From Leptospirales bacterium (GTDB taxonomy: Bacteria > Spirochaetota > Leptospiria > Leptospirales > Leptonemataceae), in contig JAIBBN010000020.1 in assembly GCA_019694655.1 (NCBI GenBank), forward strand, positions 1 through 47,999: a stretch of 47,999 nt of DNA, given 5' to 3'. Numbering within the stretch: position 1 is the stretch's first letter; every line of letters starts with the position of its first letter. Made by a program: the position numbers and the translations under genes. This document shows, in pieces, positions 13,241 through 20,681 of this stretch. Under the pieces are notes generated by a model that ran no database searches, had not been told where the DNA came from, and saw only the letters and a list, made by a program, of their open reading frames with translations.

Positions 13241-13897
13241 ATGGGTATCCTCCTTCAGATGACGCACGATGGCGTTCGACCTGATCGTCTCATCTCCCTG
13301 ATCTCTGAAACCCTCTTCCTGCTCGAAGACGAACTTCAGCGCAACTCGCCCACGCCAGCTGACGATACCCTCATCTGGACATTGGCCGCCGAAGCGGCCC
13401 TTCTCCTCGAGCAGATTACGAACGCCTTCCCAGCATTACAACTTCAGGGGAATATTGCATTCGTTCGCGCTGCTATCGCCAGGCGCCAGCCGGCTGAGAA
13501 CATCGCGTTCTTCCTGGCTCGGTCTTTCGATGCCGTCAGGGCGCCCGTAGCCGATCTCTCCGAAGCCGATGTTTCCCGTTTGAGCGCTCCAGTAGAAGCC
13601 TTTGTAAGCGCCATCGCGCCCCTGCTATCGGGCCGCTGGTTATCGAAATGCTGGCCAACAGCGGATAACTTCCGGATACCTGCGGCGTCGGCACTGTCGC
13701 GCCTCCCTGGGTCTGCGCCCTCTACGGCCAAACGGCTCACGTCGTTTTTCTCATTGGCCTCCGTCCGGATGCGCGCCGTTTGGCGGCAGAATAGATGGCG
13801 CGCACCGGATCGGGCTGGACCGCATTTCGCCACCGACGGAACGCCGGCTATCCTCTCCGTTATACGCCCTGAACAACTTGGGGGAAGGATCTTGTGA
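13241..13897 (+). CDS. hypothetical helical protein whose frame runs through an attC
   Basis: The 218-residue frame opens with a helical region (LISLISETLFLLEDELQRNS, TLIWTLAAEAALLLEQIT, AENIAFFLARSFDAVRA). It reaches position 13663 without a stop and then reads through the whole attC to a TGA at 13895-13897. The native part is probably residues 1-141, and the last 77 are attC-encoded. That TGA overlaps the GTG start of the next cassette gene. No domain is recognised. The start could instead be ATG 13259 (MTHDGVRPDRL). The attC may have been joined to a gene that lost its own stop. Confidence 0.5.
   Translation: MGILLQMTHDGVRPDRLISLISETLFLLEDELQRNSPTPADDTLIWTLAAEAALLLEQITNAFPALQLQGNIAFVRAAIARRQPAENIAFFLARSFDAVRAPVADLSEADVSRLSAPVEAFVSAIAPLLSGRWLSKCWPTADNFRIPAASALSRLPGSAPSTAKRLTSFFSLASVRMRAVWRQNRWRAPDRAGPHFATDGTPAILSVIRPEQLGGRIL
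13663..13865 (+). other. attC site (type B, 203 bp)
   Basis: The opening box GGATAAC is at 13663-13669 and the closing box GTTATAC is at 13859-13865. The inner boxes GGATACC and GGCTATCC pair imperfectly. The site is read as coding by the upstream frame, so unlike the others it contains no in-frame stop for that gene. Confidence 0.8.
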
Positions 13898-14607
13898 ACA
13901 ACAGTCATATTCTCGCAGTCGCCCTGGTCTTCGCGAGCTTCTGCAAACCAAGCAGCCTCCCGTCCACAGATCCGCGCAGTGAAGCTGTGGGCTCCTTTGT
14001 GCCATACGAGGTGAACCACTTCGTACGCGTCATTGCGAAATCAGGCCTCAATATCCGCGAGCACGCGTCGACGACGGCCGCCGTTGAGATCACCATTCCG
14101 TACCCGGTTCATTTTCGCTTGCTGGGTTGCAGTTCCGAATCGACGCTCGTCGATGGAAAGTCAGGGCATTGGTGTTATGCCAATTATTTTCTTCATTCCC
14201 GTTCAGGCCATTCAACGGAAATTTCCGGCTGGGTCTTCGACGCGTACATAGGTGCGCCAGACTATCCTGCCGCGCATCTCAATCCTTCTAAGTTCACGGG
14301 CGGATGCATCGGCGTCGGGTGCTTTGTTTGCGATGCAAAGGCCTTTGATCCCGACGGAACTTACTGGGATTCGGCATATTGCGATGTGCCGGCGTTCAGA
14401 GGACGCTGGTCAACAAATGTCGATTCAATTCGCGCCTGTATGTCACCTGATTGCGACGAAAAAACTTCGCCCGATATGACTTTTTCACTTGCAGGGAGCA
14501 GGCTTGCGCTACGATGCTTGACGCCGATGTGCGAGCAAGTACACGGATCGGCCGAATACTTCGAATCAATTCAGTATTGGGAACCCCATGGATTTGGGAG
14601 AAAATGA
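13894..14607 (+). CDS. secreted SH3b-like, cysteine-rich protein
   Basis: This 237-residue protein runs from GTG 13894 (VNNSHILAVALVFASFCKPS). The N-terminus is a signal sequence; the Cys after ASF is a poor lipobox by standard rules but might serve under looser spirochaete ones. Residues about 45-125 contain an SH3b-like pattern (SGLNIREHASTTAAVEITIP, then GWVFDAYIGAP). The rest has many cysteines (GGCIGVGCFVCDAKAF, ACMSPDCDEK, RCLTPMCEQ), suggesting disulfides in an extracytoplasmic protein. A ribosome site (gggggaagg) sits 8 bp upstream. The start overlaps the stop of the preceding read-through frame. No enzyme motif is seen. Confidence 0.6.
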   Translation: MNNSHILAVALVFASFCKPSSLPSTDPRSEAVGSFVPYEVNHFVRVIAKSGLNIREHASTTAAVEITIPYPVHFRLLGCSSESTLVDGKSGHWCYANYFLHSRSGHSTEISGWVFDAYIGAPDYPAAHLNPSKFTGGCIGVGCFVCDAKAFDPDGTYWDSAYCDVPAFRGRWSTNVDSIRACMSPDCDEKTSPDMTFSLAGSRLALRCLTPMCEQVHGSAEYFESIQYWEPHGFGRK

Positions 14608-14619
14608 GTTGTTCACGGC

Positions 14620-14723
14620 GCATAACTCGCGTTACCCTATGGGCTGAATAAATGCGCGTAGCGGACCGCCCATCAACCGCCTCCGGACTGCGGCCGGACA
14701 TCCTGTAGCCTGTTCCGTCATGC
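14620..14723 (+). other. attC site (short, 104 bp)
   Basis: The opening box GCATAAC (14620-14626) and closing box GTCATGC (14717-14723) are complementary apart from the GTC variant. The site is half the length of its neighbours, and the downstream half (GTAGCCTGTTCCGTC) matches the site ending at 10785. The next gene starts inside the closing box (ATG 14720). Confidence 0.75.
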
Positions 14724-15265
14724 GACATTGTACTCCGAGCCTATCGCAAGCTCTGCTGCCTCTTCTGGCGCTCTTCGTCTTATTTGAAGCATCGGGGTGT
14801 CGGAGAATGGTGGCACAGCTCCACCGGCCGCTGGATAGCTTGTCTGCGGCTCTCGCTCGCGTTAAATTTCGACAGATCAAGCAACGCTCTGCGGCGGATG
14901 TGTCTTCTGCCCTTCGGGCCTGTTCGGGTTTTGACATATCCGAACCTCGGACCGTCTACGCATCATTCCTTGCCGAAACTGTTTTTCCGCCCCTCTACAT
15001 CTGGGCGGAATCATTTCGATTTGAACCCAACCTTCGATTGCCCGCCATCGGACAGAAGACGAGCGATCAATTCTTGGACGATTTTCAGAAGCTTAGCTCC
15101 CAACCGTTTCCGGGCGACTTCGCGCCGCCGAACTTGGTCCTCGCGCGCTCGGTCTACTTCCAGGGCTCCGGACAGTTTCCCGACGGCCCTGTGTGCGGTC
15201 TCCACCTCATCGTGGACACGCAGTCCGGGGACGCGTTCTCATGGATTGACGAGGGGTGGAACTGA
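14720..15265 (+). CDS. hypothetical lipoprotein
   Basis: This 181-residue protein has a clear lipoprotein signal: MRHCTPSLSQALLPLLALF, then VLFEASGC with the lipobox ASGC and Cys27. The mature part is mostly helical at first (LDSLSAALARVKFRQIKQRS) and then mixed, ending DTQSGDAFSWIDEGWN. I do not recognise a family. The ATG lies within the closing box of the preceding attC, so translation must use a site inside the recombination sequence. It is the only gene of its cassette. Confidence 0.6.
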   Translation: MRHCTPSLSQALLPLLALFVLFEASGCRRMVAQLHRPLDSLSAALARVKFRQIKQRSAADVSSALRACSGFDISEPRTVYASFLAETVFPPLYIWAESFRFEPNLRLPAIGQKTSDQFLDDFQKLSSQPFPGDFAPPNLVLARSVYFQGSGQFPDGPVCGLHLIVDTQSGDAFSWIDEGWN

Positions 15266-15338
15266 GCAATCCCGCAGTACTCCCCATGCGCCGCCTGTGC
15301 CGATATGAGCATGCCGTAACACCCCGGGGTGCAACTCC

Positions 15339-15697
15339 GCATAACCAGACTGACGGATAAGTACAGAATTTGAAGCTGCCTGTCCTCGCCTGCCCCTTCG
15401 GACAGATCGAGGCGAACTTTTTGGATCGGAGTCAGGCAATTCGACGTTTTTCGCAGGGCGGTGCGCGAATGGCGGCCCGGGCGCACGGATTGCGCGATCA
15501 CAAACGCCGGAGATCAGCAGCGTTGGCGATCTTTTCAATGTTGTGGACCATGCAATAGAGCAGCCATTGGGCGTTGCCTTTTTGCTTCACGCGCTCGCGC
15601 GCTGGTTTCGGAATATTCGAAGCGCGCGCGCCGCGCAGTGTTTCGGGCAAATTCGCTTCGCTTCGCTTGCAAACTTCGGCTAGCTATAACGTTATCT
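15339..15697 (+). other. attC site (type A) interrupted by an IS1182-like remnant
   Basis: The opening box GCATAAC (15339-15345) is followed immediately by IS remnant B (15346-15575). After it, type A attC sequence resumes in the middle of the body (GCCTTTTTGCTTCACGCG, matching about 1305 onward) and runs to the closing box GTTATCT (15691-15697). The first half of the body is missing, so the site can no longer fold. Confidence 0.75.
15346..15575 (-). mobile_element. IS1182-family remnant B
   Basis: This 230-bp fragment is nearly identical to 4386-4616 of remnant A, starting at the same base after the attC opening box. On the minus strand it encodes only the last 25 residues or so of the transposase (AQWLLYCMVHNIEKIANAADLRRL, stop at 15498-15500). 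Its right part and right end are missing. Confidence 0.75.
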
Positions 15698-15814
15698 GAC
15701 ATTTGCCCCGCAGGAAGCGCGGTCATCCGTGGCCGCGAGAGAACGCCAACTCTTTGATTTGACAGATTCCACGGATTGAATAACATTGCATCAGATTGTA
15801 GCGGATGTACTCAG

Positions 15815-16057
15815 ATGCCCAAAACCATAACCCTTCGCGTCGATGAACGCCTTTACAGGGCCCTCAAGCTGGCTGCCGGAGCTCAAAACCGCACACTTTC
15901 AAACTATGTCGAAACGGCCGCCCGGAGCTATCTTGTGGAGGATCAGTTTGTCTCCGATGAAGAAATGAACGAGATCCTGGCCGACCCTTCTTTCCAGACG
16001 AATTTCAAAGCCGCGCTTCAGGACATCAAGAAAGGCAGAATCAAGCGTGTCCTCTGA
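15815..16057 (+). CDS. ribbon-helix-helix antitoxin
   Basis: This 80-residue protein starts MPKTITLRVDERLYRALKLA. The strand TITLRVDE and the helices YRALKLAAGAQ and TLSNYVETAARSYL form a ribbon-helix-helix DNA-binding domain. The acidic C-terminal part (FVSDEEMNEILADPSFQTNFKAALQD) would wrap the toxin. ATG 15815 is preferred to the upstream in-frame ATG 15776, which adds a non-homologous N-terminus. Its last codons overlap the toxin start by 11 bp. It is antitoxin-first, unlike the other modules here. Confidence 0.82.
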   Translation: MPKTITLRVDERLYRALKLAAGAQNRTLSNYVETAARSYLVEDQFVSDEEMNEILADPSFQTNFKAALQDIKKGRIKRVL

Positions 16058-16322
16058 ATACGCCGTATTCGAAACTGAAGTCTATGCCAAATCGCTGAAG
16101 AAGCTCAAAATCAGTAACCTCTCCGGCAAGCTTCTGCGAACTGTCTATCCGTCTCTTAAGAGGTCGCCACATGCTGGACCAAACATCAAAAAACTCAAAG
16201 GTGAATTCCCTTTCGCTTATCGCTACCGTATTGGACGCTACCGAATTACTTATGTCATTGACGACGATGCCAGAGCGGTTTATCTCACCAATATCCAGCA
16301 CCGGAAAGATGCTTTCCGGTGA
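16047..16322 (+). CDS. RelE/ParE-family toxin
   Basis: This 91-residue protein runs from GTG 16047 (VSSEYAVFETEVYAKSLKKL). It has the RelE-type order: helix (YAKSLKKLKISNLSGKLLRT), KKLKGEF, YRYRIGRYRITYVIDDDARAVYLTNIQHRKDAFR. The R-YRIGRYRI-YVI strand and H-R near the end are hallmarks of YafQ/RelE-like toxins. Overlap with the antitoxin gene points to coupled translation. It is intact. The cassette ends at an attC opening box (16384-16390) that is invaded by IS remnant C. Confidence 0.85.
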   Translation: MSSEYAVFETEVYAKSLKKLKISNLSGKLLRTVYPSLKRSPHAGPNIKKLKGEFPFAYRYRIGRYRITYVIDDDARAVYLTNIQHRKDAFR

Positions 16323-16383
16323 AAAACGCCATCCGTGGCTTACTGCTTATGTGGAATAGCGATCTCGGTGCGGGGCAAACGGC

Positions 16384-16690
16384 AGATAACCAGACTGGCG
16401 ACTAAGTACAGAATTTGAGGCTGCCTATCCTCGCTCCGCCCTTTGGGACAGATTCAGGCGAACTTTCTGGATCCGATTCAGGCGAATCGAAGTTTTTTGC
16501 GGTGCGACGCTCGAATAGCTGCTCGCGCCCACGGACTGCGTTTTCACAAACGCCGGATATCAGCGGCGTTGGTGATCTTTTCGGTGTTGTGGACCATGGA
16601 GTAGCGCAGCCATTGCGCGTTGACCTCTTGTCGTCCGTACGGCGCGTCGATCCTTGCCATCTAGCGGCTGCCACGGAGTGCGTCTGGCCA
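16384..16690 (-). mobile_element. IS1182-family remnant C, with a leftover attC opening box
   Basis: AGATAAC at 16384-16390 looks like an attC opening box, and the next base (16391) begins a diverged third copy of the same IS end (CAGACTGGCGACTAAGTAC). The minus strand encodes a decayed transposase tail (NAQWLRYSMVHNTEKITNAA, then DIRRL and a stop at 16544-16546). No closing box follows, so this marks the broken end of the cassette array. Confidence 0.65.
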
Positions 16691-16696
16691 GGCTGC

Positions 16697-16833
16697 CGAA
16701 TAAGTAAGCAAATTTGATCTTGCCTATCCTCGTCCCGTGCTTTCGGGGCAAGCCGCGCCGGTATTTTAGCACTCCCCGAAATCTTGATCCTGACCGCCGG
16801 CTATTTTCGGGGAGCAGGTCAGCATGTCAGACG
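16697..16833. mobile_element. IS debris (fourth IS1182-like end and an IS3 right-end relic)
   Basis: From 16699 the sequence TAAGTAAGCAAATTTGATC, then CTTGCCTATCCTCG, repeats the left end of the IS1182-like element a fourth time, more degraded. Further on, TTTCGGGGAGCAGGTCAGC (about 16813-16831) matches the right end of the IS3 element at 6009-6027 apart from a base gap and a substitution. Nothing here is coding. Confidence 0.55.
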
Positions 16834-16846
16834 CGCCGTGAATAGT

Positions 16847-16874
16847 TTGAAAAGTTAGTGCGGCTCAATAGAAT
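16847..16874 (+). promoter_or_regulatory. candidate promoter of the defence operon
   Basis: TTGAAA (16847-16852) and TAGAAT (16869-16874) are separated by 16 bp and lie about 70 bp before the ATG of the first operon gene. It is the best sigma-70-type match in the AT-rich stretch 16840-16944. Confidence 0.4.
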
Positions 16875-16944
16875 TCGCTTTCCAGTATTGGCAGGTAGGA
16901 GCAAGACCCTCAACTGTCAGTATTCAGAGAACTATCGAATATCC

Positions 16945-19900
16945 ATGAAAACTGTTCAAGAACTCTGTACTCCACGGCCGGACGTACTCAAAAAGATCCA
17001 CCGCGATTATGCGCTCAACCTGACGGACCTGATCCAGGATGGCATTGATGCTGATTCGTTTTTCACCGAGAACTACGTTACGGAGGGCATGCAGCATCTT
17101 TTGAGGGCCGCCTTTGACCGTTTCCAGGGCAAGACCGGCATCAGCGTCATCAAACTCACACAAGCGATGGGCGGCGGTAAAACGCACAACATGGTAGCCT
17201 TGGGCCTCCTGGCGGCGCGTCCTGATATCAGGGAGAAGGTCGTGCCCGAGTTTGCCTCCTACCGGGAGAAGGTGCGGGTCGCCGCATTCTCCGGCCGTCA
17301 GAGCGATGTGGAAAACGGGGTTTGGGGTAGCATAGCGGCGCAGATCGGAAAGGAAGGGGATTTTGCCCCCTACTTCAAGAACGGTCTCAAGGCGCCCGGA
17401 GAAACAGCCTGGGTCAATCTATTGAGAGGGGAGCCCCTGCTGATCCTCCTCGATGAAATGCCGCCCTACTTCGAGAACGCTCAGAGCCTGAAGGTGGGCG
17501 ATTCAAATCTTGCAGTCGTCACGACAACCGCTCTTGCCAACTTGATTGTGGCCGCGAATAAGGCGGAATTGGGCAATGTGCTGGTCGTGATCTCCGACCT
17601 CCGCGCTACCTACGAGGGAGGCTCTGCCAGCCTGGGGGCGGCGCTCGCCAACCTTGACAATGAAGTGGGACGTACCGCTCTGAACCTGGAGCCGGTCAGG
17701 CAGAACTCGGATGAGGTCTACCACATCCTCAAGCGCAAGCTGTTTGCGGCGCTTCCAGCAGAAACGCAGATCGATGAGATTGCCGAGGGGTACCGCAAGG
17801 AGCTCGAAAAAGCCAAACAGATGGACCTTACCGATGCCCGGCCGGAAGATTTTGCCGCGCGCATCAGGGATTCCTATCCCTTTCACCCGGCAGTTAGGGA
17901 CCTCTACGCACGGTTCAAGGACAATGCCGGCTTTCAGCAGACTCGTGGGCTCTTGCGTTTGTTGCGGGCGCTCGTGGTTTCTCTGTACGAAAATTCCGGA
18001 AGGAAGCAGCCGACGTATCTGCTCGCTCCCGCGGACTTTAACCTGAACAATGCTGAGACGCATACGCAGATTACGCAGATCAATTCCGCACTGACGAACG
18101 CCATCAGTCACGACATCGCGGACGGAGGCAATTCTGAGGCCGAGCGCCTTGATGAGGGTCTGGAAGCGCCTCTCCACCAGATGGCCCTGACCACAATCCT
18201 CGTATCTTCGCTCGGTCAGGTTCAAAATACTGTTCGCGGTCTCACCGAGGCTGAGCTTGTGCACTATCTGGTGTCTCCCGGTCGGGACATCGGGCAAATT
18301 CGCCAGAAGGTGCTTCCGGCTCTGCGGACGAGCTGCTGGTACCTGCACGCGGATCGGGATGGCCGCTATGTCGTCAAGGATGTGCAGAACGTCGTCGCAC
18401 GGATCAACTCATTCGTCCGGACCTACAATCAGGATCAATCCGTTGAGGAGATTCGCAGGCGCATAGGGGAGATATTCGAGCCCGCCACGCGCGATGTCTA
18501 CCAGTCTGTGGCCGTGCTTCAGCCCTTGGACAGCATCCAGCTCAATGTGGATAAAGTGGTGCTGCTCGTTCAGAAACCGAACCCCGGGGTGCTGGATCCA
18601 GCCATTGCGTCTTTCTATGACGAGCAGGTGTACAAGAACCGAGTTCTATTTCTGAGCGGGGACCGGGCCGGTATGGACTCGCTGATCAAGACGGCCAAGG
18701 AATTGAAGGCCGTCGCAGCCGTCCTGAACGAGATGAGCGCCGACAAGATTGCCGAAAGCGACCCGCAGTTCCGGGAAGCTAAAGAACTGGGCGACCAGTA
18801 CCGCAATCACTTCACGAGTGCTGCCCGGGAAACGTTCACGCGTTTGTACTATCCCTCTCAGGACAAGCTGATGGCGGCCGACTTCAGCATGAACTTCGTG
18901 GGCAACGATTACAACGGGGAGCAACAGATCCGGAGCACTCTTGAGACCAAACAGAAGTTCACGACAGACGTGGACAGCGACACGTTTCGGAAAAAGTGCG
19001 AACAACGCTTGTTCGGCAGTCAGGAGATGGAGTGGGCGGAGGTAAGAAAGCGTGCGGCCATGCAGGCGGTTTGGCAATTCCATCGTCCCGACGCGTTGGA
19101 GCGACTCAAAGATCGAATGTTGCGGCAGGATTTCTGGCGTGAGAACGGGCGCTTCGTGAACAAGGGGCCTTTCCCACCGCCGGCGACGGGAGTGCAAATT
19201 GCCCTGCTGGATCGGGATCGCGAAACCGGGGCGGCCACTCTGCGCGTTGAGCCGCTGCATGGGGACCAGGTGTTCTTCGACGTCGGAGCTCCGCCGACAG
19301 AGGGGTCCACGCGCATCACGGACTTGAAGAGCTTTAAGACGGCGGCCATGCGCGTGGGCTTCCTCTGTGTGGATTCGCAGAACGGTCATCCGGTGGGAGA
19401 CGTGGTCTACTGGCAGAATGAAATCACGCTTGCCTACAATCCCCTGCACCAGGGCGGGAAGACGCTTGTGGAGCTGAAGGCCGTGCCGGATGCGCCGATT
19501 CGCTACACGACGGATGGCTCGCACCCGCGGGATGTGGGGGGAACGTACTCCGGACCCTTCGAAGTGAAGAAGAAGTGCCTCATCCAGGTGATTGCCGAAA
19601 AGGACGGAATTGAATCTGATGTGCTGCAAGTTACCATTGATCCGACCAGCGAAAGGCGGACTATCGATCCGCACAGGTCGCTTGTATTGAAGGCCAGGCA
19701 GGAGTTTGGAACGACGGAGGGCAGCTTTCGCTTCTATGAGGAACTAATCGCACGGCAGGGGCGTGCATTAGGGGTTCGTATCGTTATCTCTGCCGTGGGC
19801 CAGGACTTTGTTGAGTATAGCTCGAGCAACGGCGTATCGCTTGCCGGTGGAGACCTCAAGGAGCTGGTCGAAGTCTTGCGCAAGCCGTTCTTTGCAGAAG

Positions 19901-20028
19901 GTCAGGCGCGTGTGGATACCAACGTGAAGACAATTGTGCCGCGGCTGGAGTTTCCACGGGGCGCCGACTTCGAAGATTTCGTGGCAAAACTCTCGCTTTC
20001 CTATCGCGTTGAGGACGTGCAGCAATGA
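16945..20028 (+). CDS. DUF499 ATPase of an anti-phage operon
   Basis: This 1027-residue protein starts MKTVQELCTPRPDVLKKIHR. The frame is open from GTG 16858, but ATG 16945 begins the conserved part. It has a P-loop AMGGGKTH at residues 74-81 and a Walker B LLILLDE at 165-171, typical of DUF499 ATPases, which are large AAA-type proteins related to the BrxC/PglY kind found in BREX and Pgl defence loci. Residues about 848-900 (APIRYTTDGSHPRDVGGTYS) look like a chitobiase/FN3-type beta domain. It is the first gene of a five-gene operon, and its stop overlaps the DUF3780 start (ATGA). It probably powers DNA scanning or complex assembly with the downstream methylase and helicase. Family and fold are secure; mechanism is inferred. 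Confidence 0.88.
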   Translation: MKTVQELCTPRPDVLKKIHRDYALNLTDLIQDGIDADSFFTENYVTEGMQHLLRAAFDRFQGKTGISVIKLTQAMGGGKTHNMVALGLLAARPDIREKVVPEFASYREKVRVAAFSGRQSDVENGVWGSIAAQIGKEGDFAPYFKNGLKAPGETAWVNLLRGEPLLILLDEMPPYFENAQSLKVGDSNLAVVTTTALANLIVAANKAELGNVLVVISDLRATYEGGSASLGAALANLDNEVGRTALNLEPVRQNSDEVYHILKRKLFAALPAETQIDEIAEGYRKELEKAKQMDLTDARPEDFAARIRDSYPFHPAVRDLYARFKDNAGFQQTRGLLRLLRALVVSLYENSGRKQPTYLLAPADFNLNNAETHTQITQINSALTNAISHDIADGGNSEAERLDEGLEAPLHQMALTTILVSSLGQVQNTVRGLTEAELVHYLVSPGRDIGQIRQKVLPALRTSCWYLHADRDGRYVVKDVQNVVARINSFVRTYNQDQSVEEIRRRIGEIFEPATRDVYQSVAVLQPLDSIQLNVDKVVLLVQKPNPGVLDPAIASFYDEQVYKNRVLFLSGDRAGMDSLIKTAKELKAVAAVLNEMSADKIAESDPQFREAKELGDQYRNHFTSAARETFTRLYYPSQDKLMAADFSMNFVGNDYNGEQQIRSTLETKQKFTTDVDSDTFRKKCEQRLFGSQEMEWAEVRKRAAMQAVWQFHRPDALERLKDRMLRQDFWRENGRFVNKGPFPPPATGVQIALLDRDRETGAATLRVEPLHGDQVFFDVGAPPTEGSTRITDLKSFKTAAMRVGFLCVDSQNGHPVGDVVYWQNEITLAYNPLHQGGKTLVELKAVPDAPIRYTTDGSHPRDVGGTYSGPFEVKKKCLIQVIAEKDGIESDVLQVTIDPTSERRTIDPHRSLVLKARQEFGTTEGSFRFYEELIARQGRALGVRIVISAVGQDFVEYSSSNGVSLAGGDLKELVEVLRKPFFAEGQARVDTNVKTIVPRLEFPRGADFEDFVAKLSLSYRVEDVQQ

Positions 20029-20630
20029 CCAAATCGCCCCAAAGAAAGGCGGCCAGGAAGACGAGTACGCATAGGGCTCGTGGTTCGGAGGCCCCCGACA
20101 CGGAGAGCGGTCTCAGCTTCGGTTTGGTCCCGGAGGAATCGGCGCATCACTTTGTTGTCACAATTCCCGAAAAGGATGGTCCGCACGTCTACGTGAGCGA
20201 GCACTTTGAGTATTTCACGAGTCCGGAGCGCAGGCGGATTGACTACACGCTGCAGCCGACAGATGCGGGGATGCGCGTGATCCTGCCGCTGGCAAAGTGG
20301 TCGTTGATTGAAGATGCCGTGCAATTCGATTTTAACCAGCGACTGAAGCGAACCGGGCTGCGCAGCTCACGCTTTCGCAAAGGATACAACATCTTGCCGC
20401 GGCTTTTCGGCAAGGAGCTACTGGTGCTGTGCTGGGCCATTGAGGAGGCGGAACCCGGCGCGGTGCCAAGGGCTCTGTGCAACTGGCAGGGTCTGAAGCC
20501 CGAGGAGCGTTGGTGGCTCTTTACCATGACCAATGCAGCCACCGGGCAGGCCGTCCGCGGCCGGGGGCGCGGCTGGCGCAAGGCGCTGCGCTTTGCGCTG
20601 ACCGAGAACCCTGTGGAGCATGACGACTGA
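20025..20630 (+). CDS. DUF3780 protein of the anti-phage operon
   Basis: This 201-residue protein starts MTKSPQRKAARKTSTHRARG, a basic disordered tail. It then has the DUF3780-like core (FGLVPEESAHHFVVTIPEKDGPHVYVSEHF, WSLIEDAVQFDFNQRLK, GYNILPRLFGKELLVLCWAIEEA, LKPEERWWLFTMTNAATGQ). DUF3780 proteins are known mainly from loci with DUF499 and DUF1156 genes; their function is not known. The start overlaps the DUF499 stop by 4 bp. The Fic gene begins 18 bp after its stop, or 78 bp if a later Fic start is used. No catalytic motif is evident, so it is likely a structural or DNA-binding partner. Confidence 0.82.
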   Translation: MTKSPQRKAARKTSTHRARGSEAPDTESGLSFGLVPEESAHHFVVTIPEKDGPHVYVSEHFEYFTSPERRRIDYTLQPTDAGMRVILPLAKWSLIEDAVQFDFNQRLKRTGLRSSRFRKGYNILPRLFGKELLVLCWAIEEAEPGAVPRALCNWQGLKPEERWWLFTMTNAATGQAVRGRGRGWRKALRFALTENPVEHDD

Positions 20631-20646
20631 ACAAGCGACGGGCGCT

Positions 20647-20681
20647 ATATGTCGCAAAATGTGATGTCGCGGCGGACATAT
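20647..20681. promoter_or_regulatory. inverted repeat and ATGTCG repeats before the Fic gene
   Basis: ATATGTC (20647-20653) and GACATAT (20675-20681) form a 7-bp perfect inverted repeat, with ATGTCG occurring three times in 38 bp. If Fic translation starts at ATG 20700 or 20709, the repeat lies in its upstream region and could be an operator inside the operon. If it starts at 20649, the repeats are coding. Confidence 0.4.

Noticed and set aside
1-16390. CRISPR array as an explanation for the regularly spaced repeats
   Set aside because: The repeats are about 200 bp, spaced by whole genes, and have attC box structure; no short direct repeats with unique spacers are seen.
1-16390. REP/BIME-like intergenic palindromes instead of attC
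   Set aside because: The sites all share one orientation, carry complementary outer boxes with AAC/GTT cores, and coincide with stop codons of cassette-type genes.
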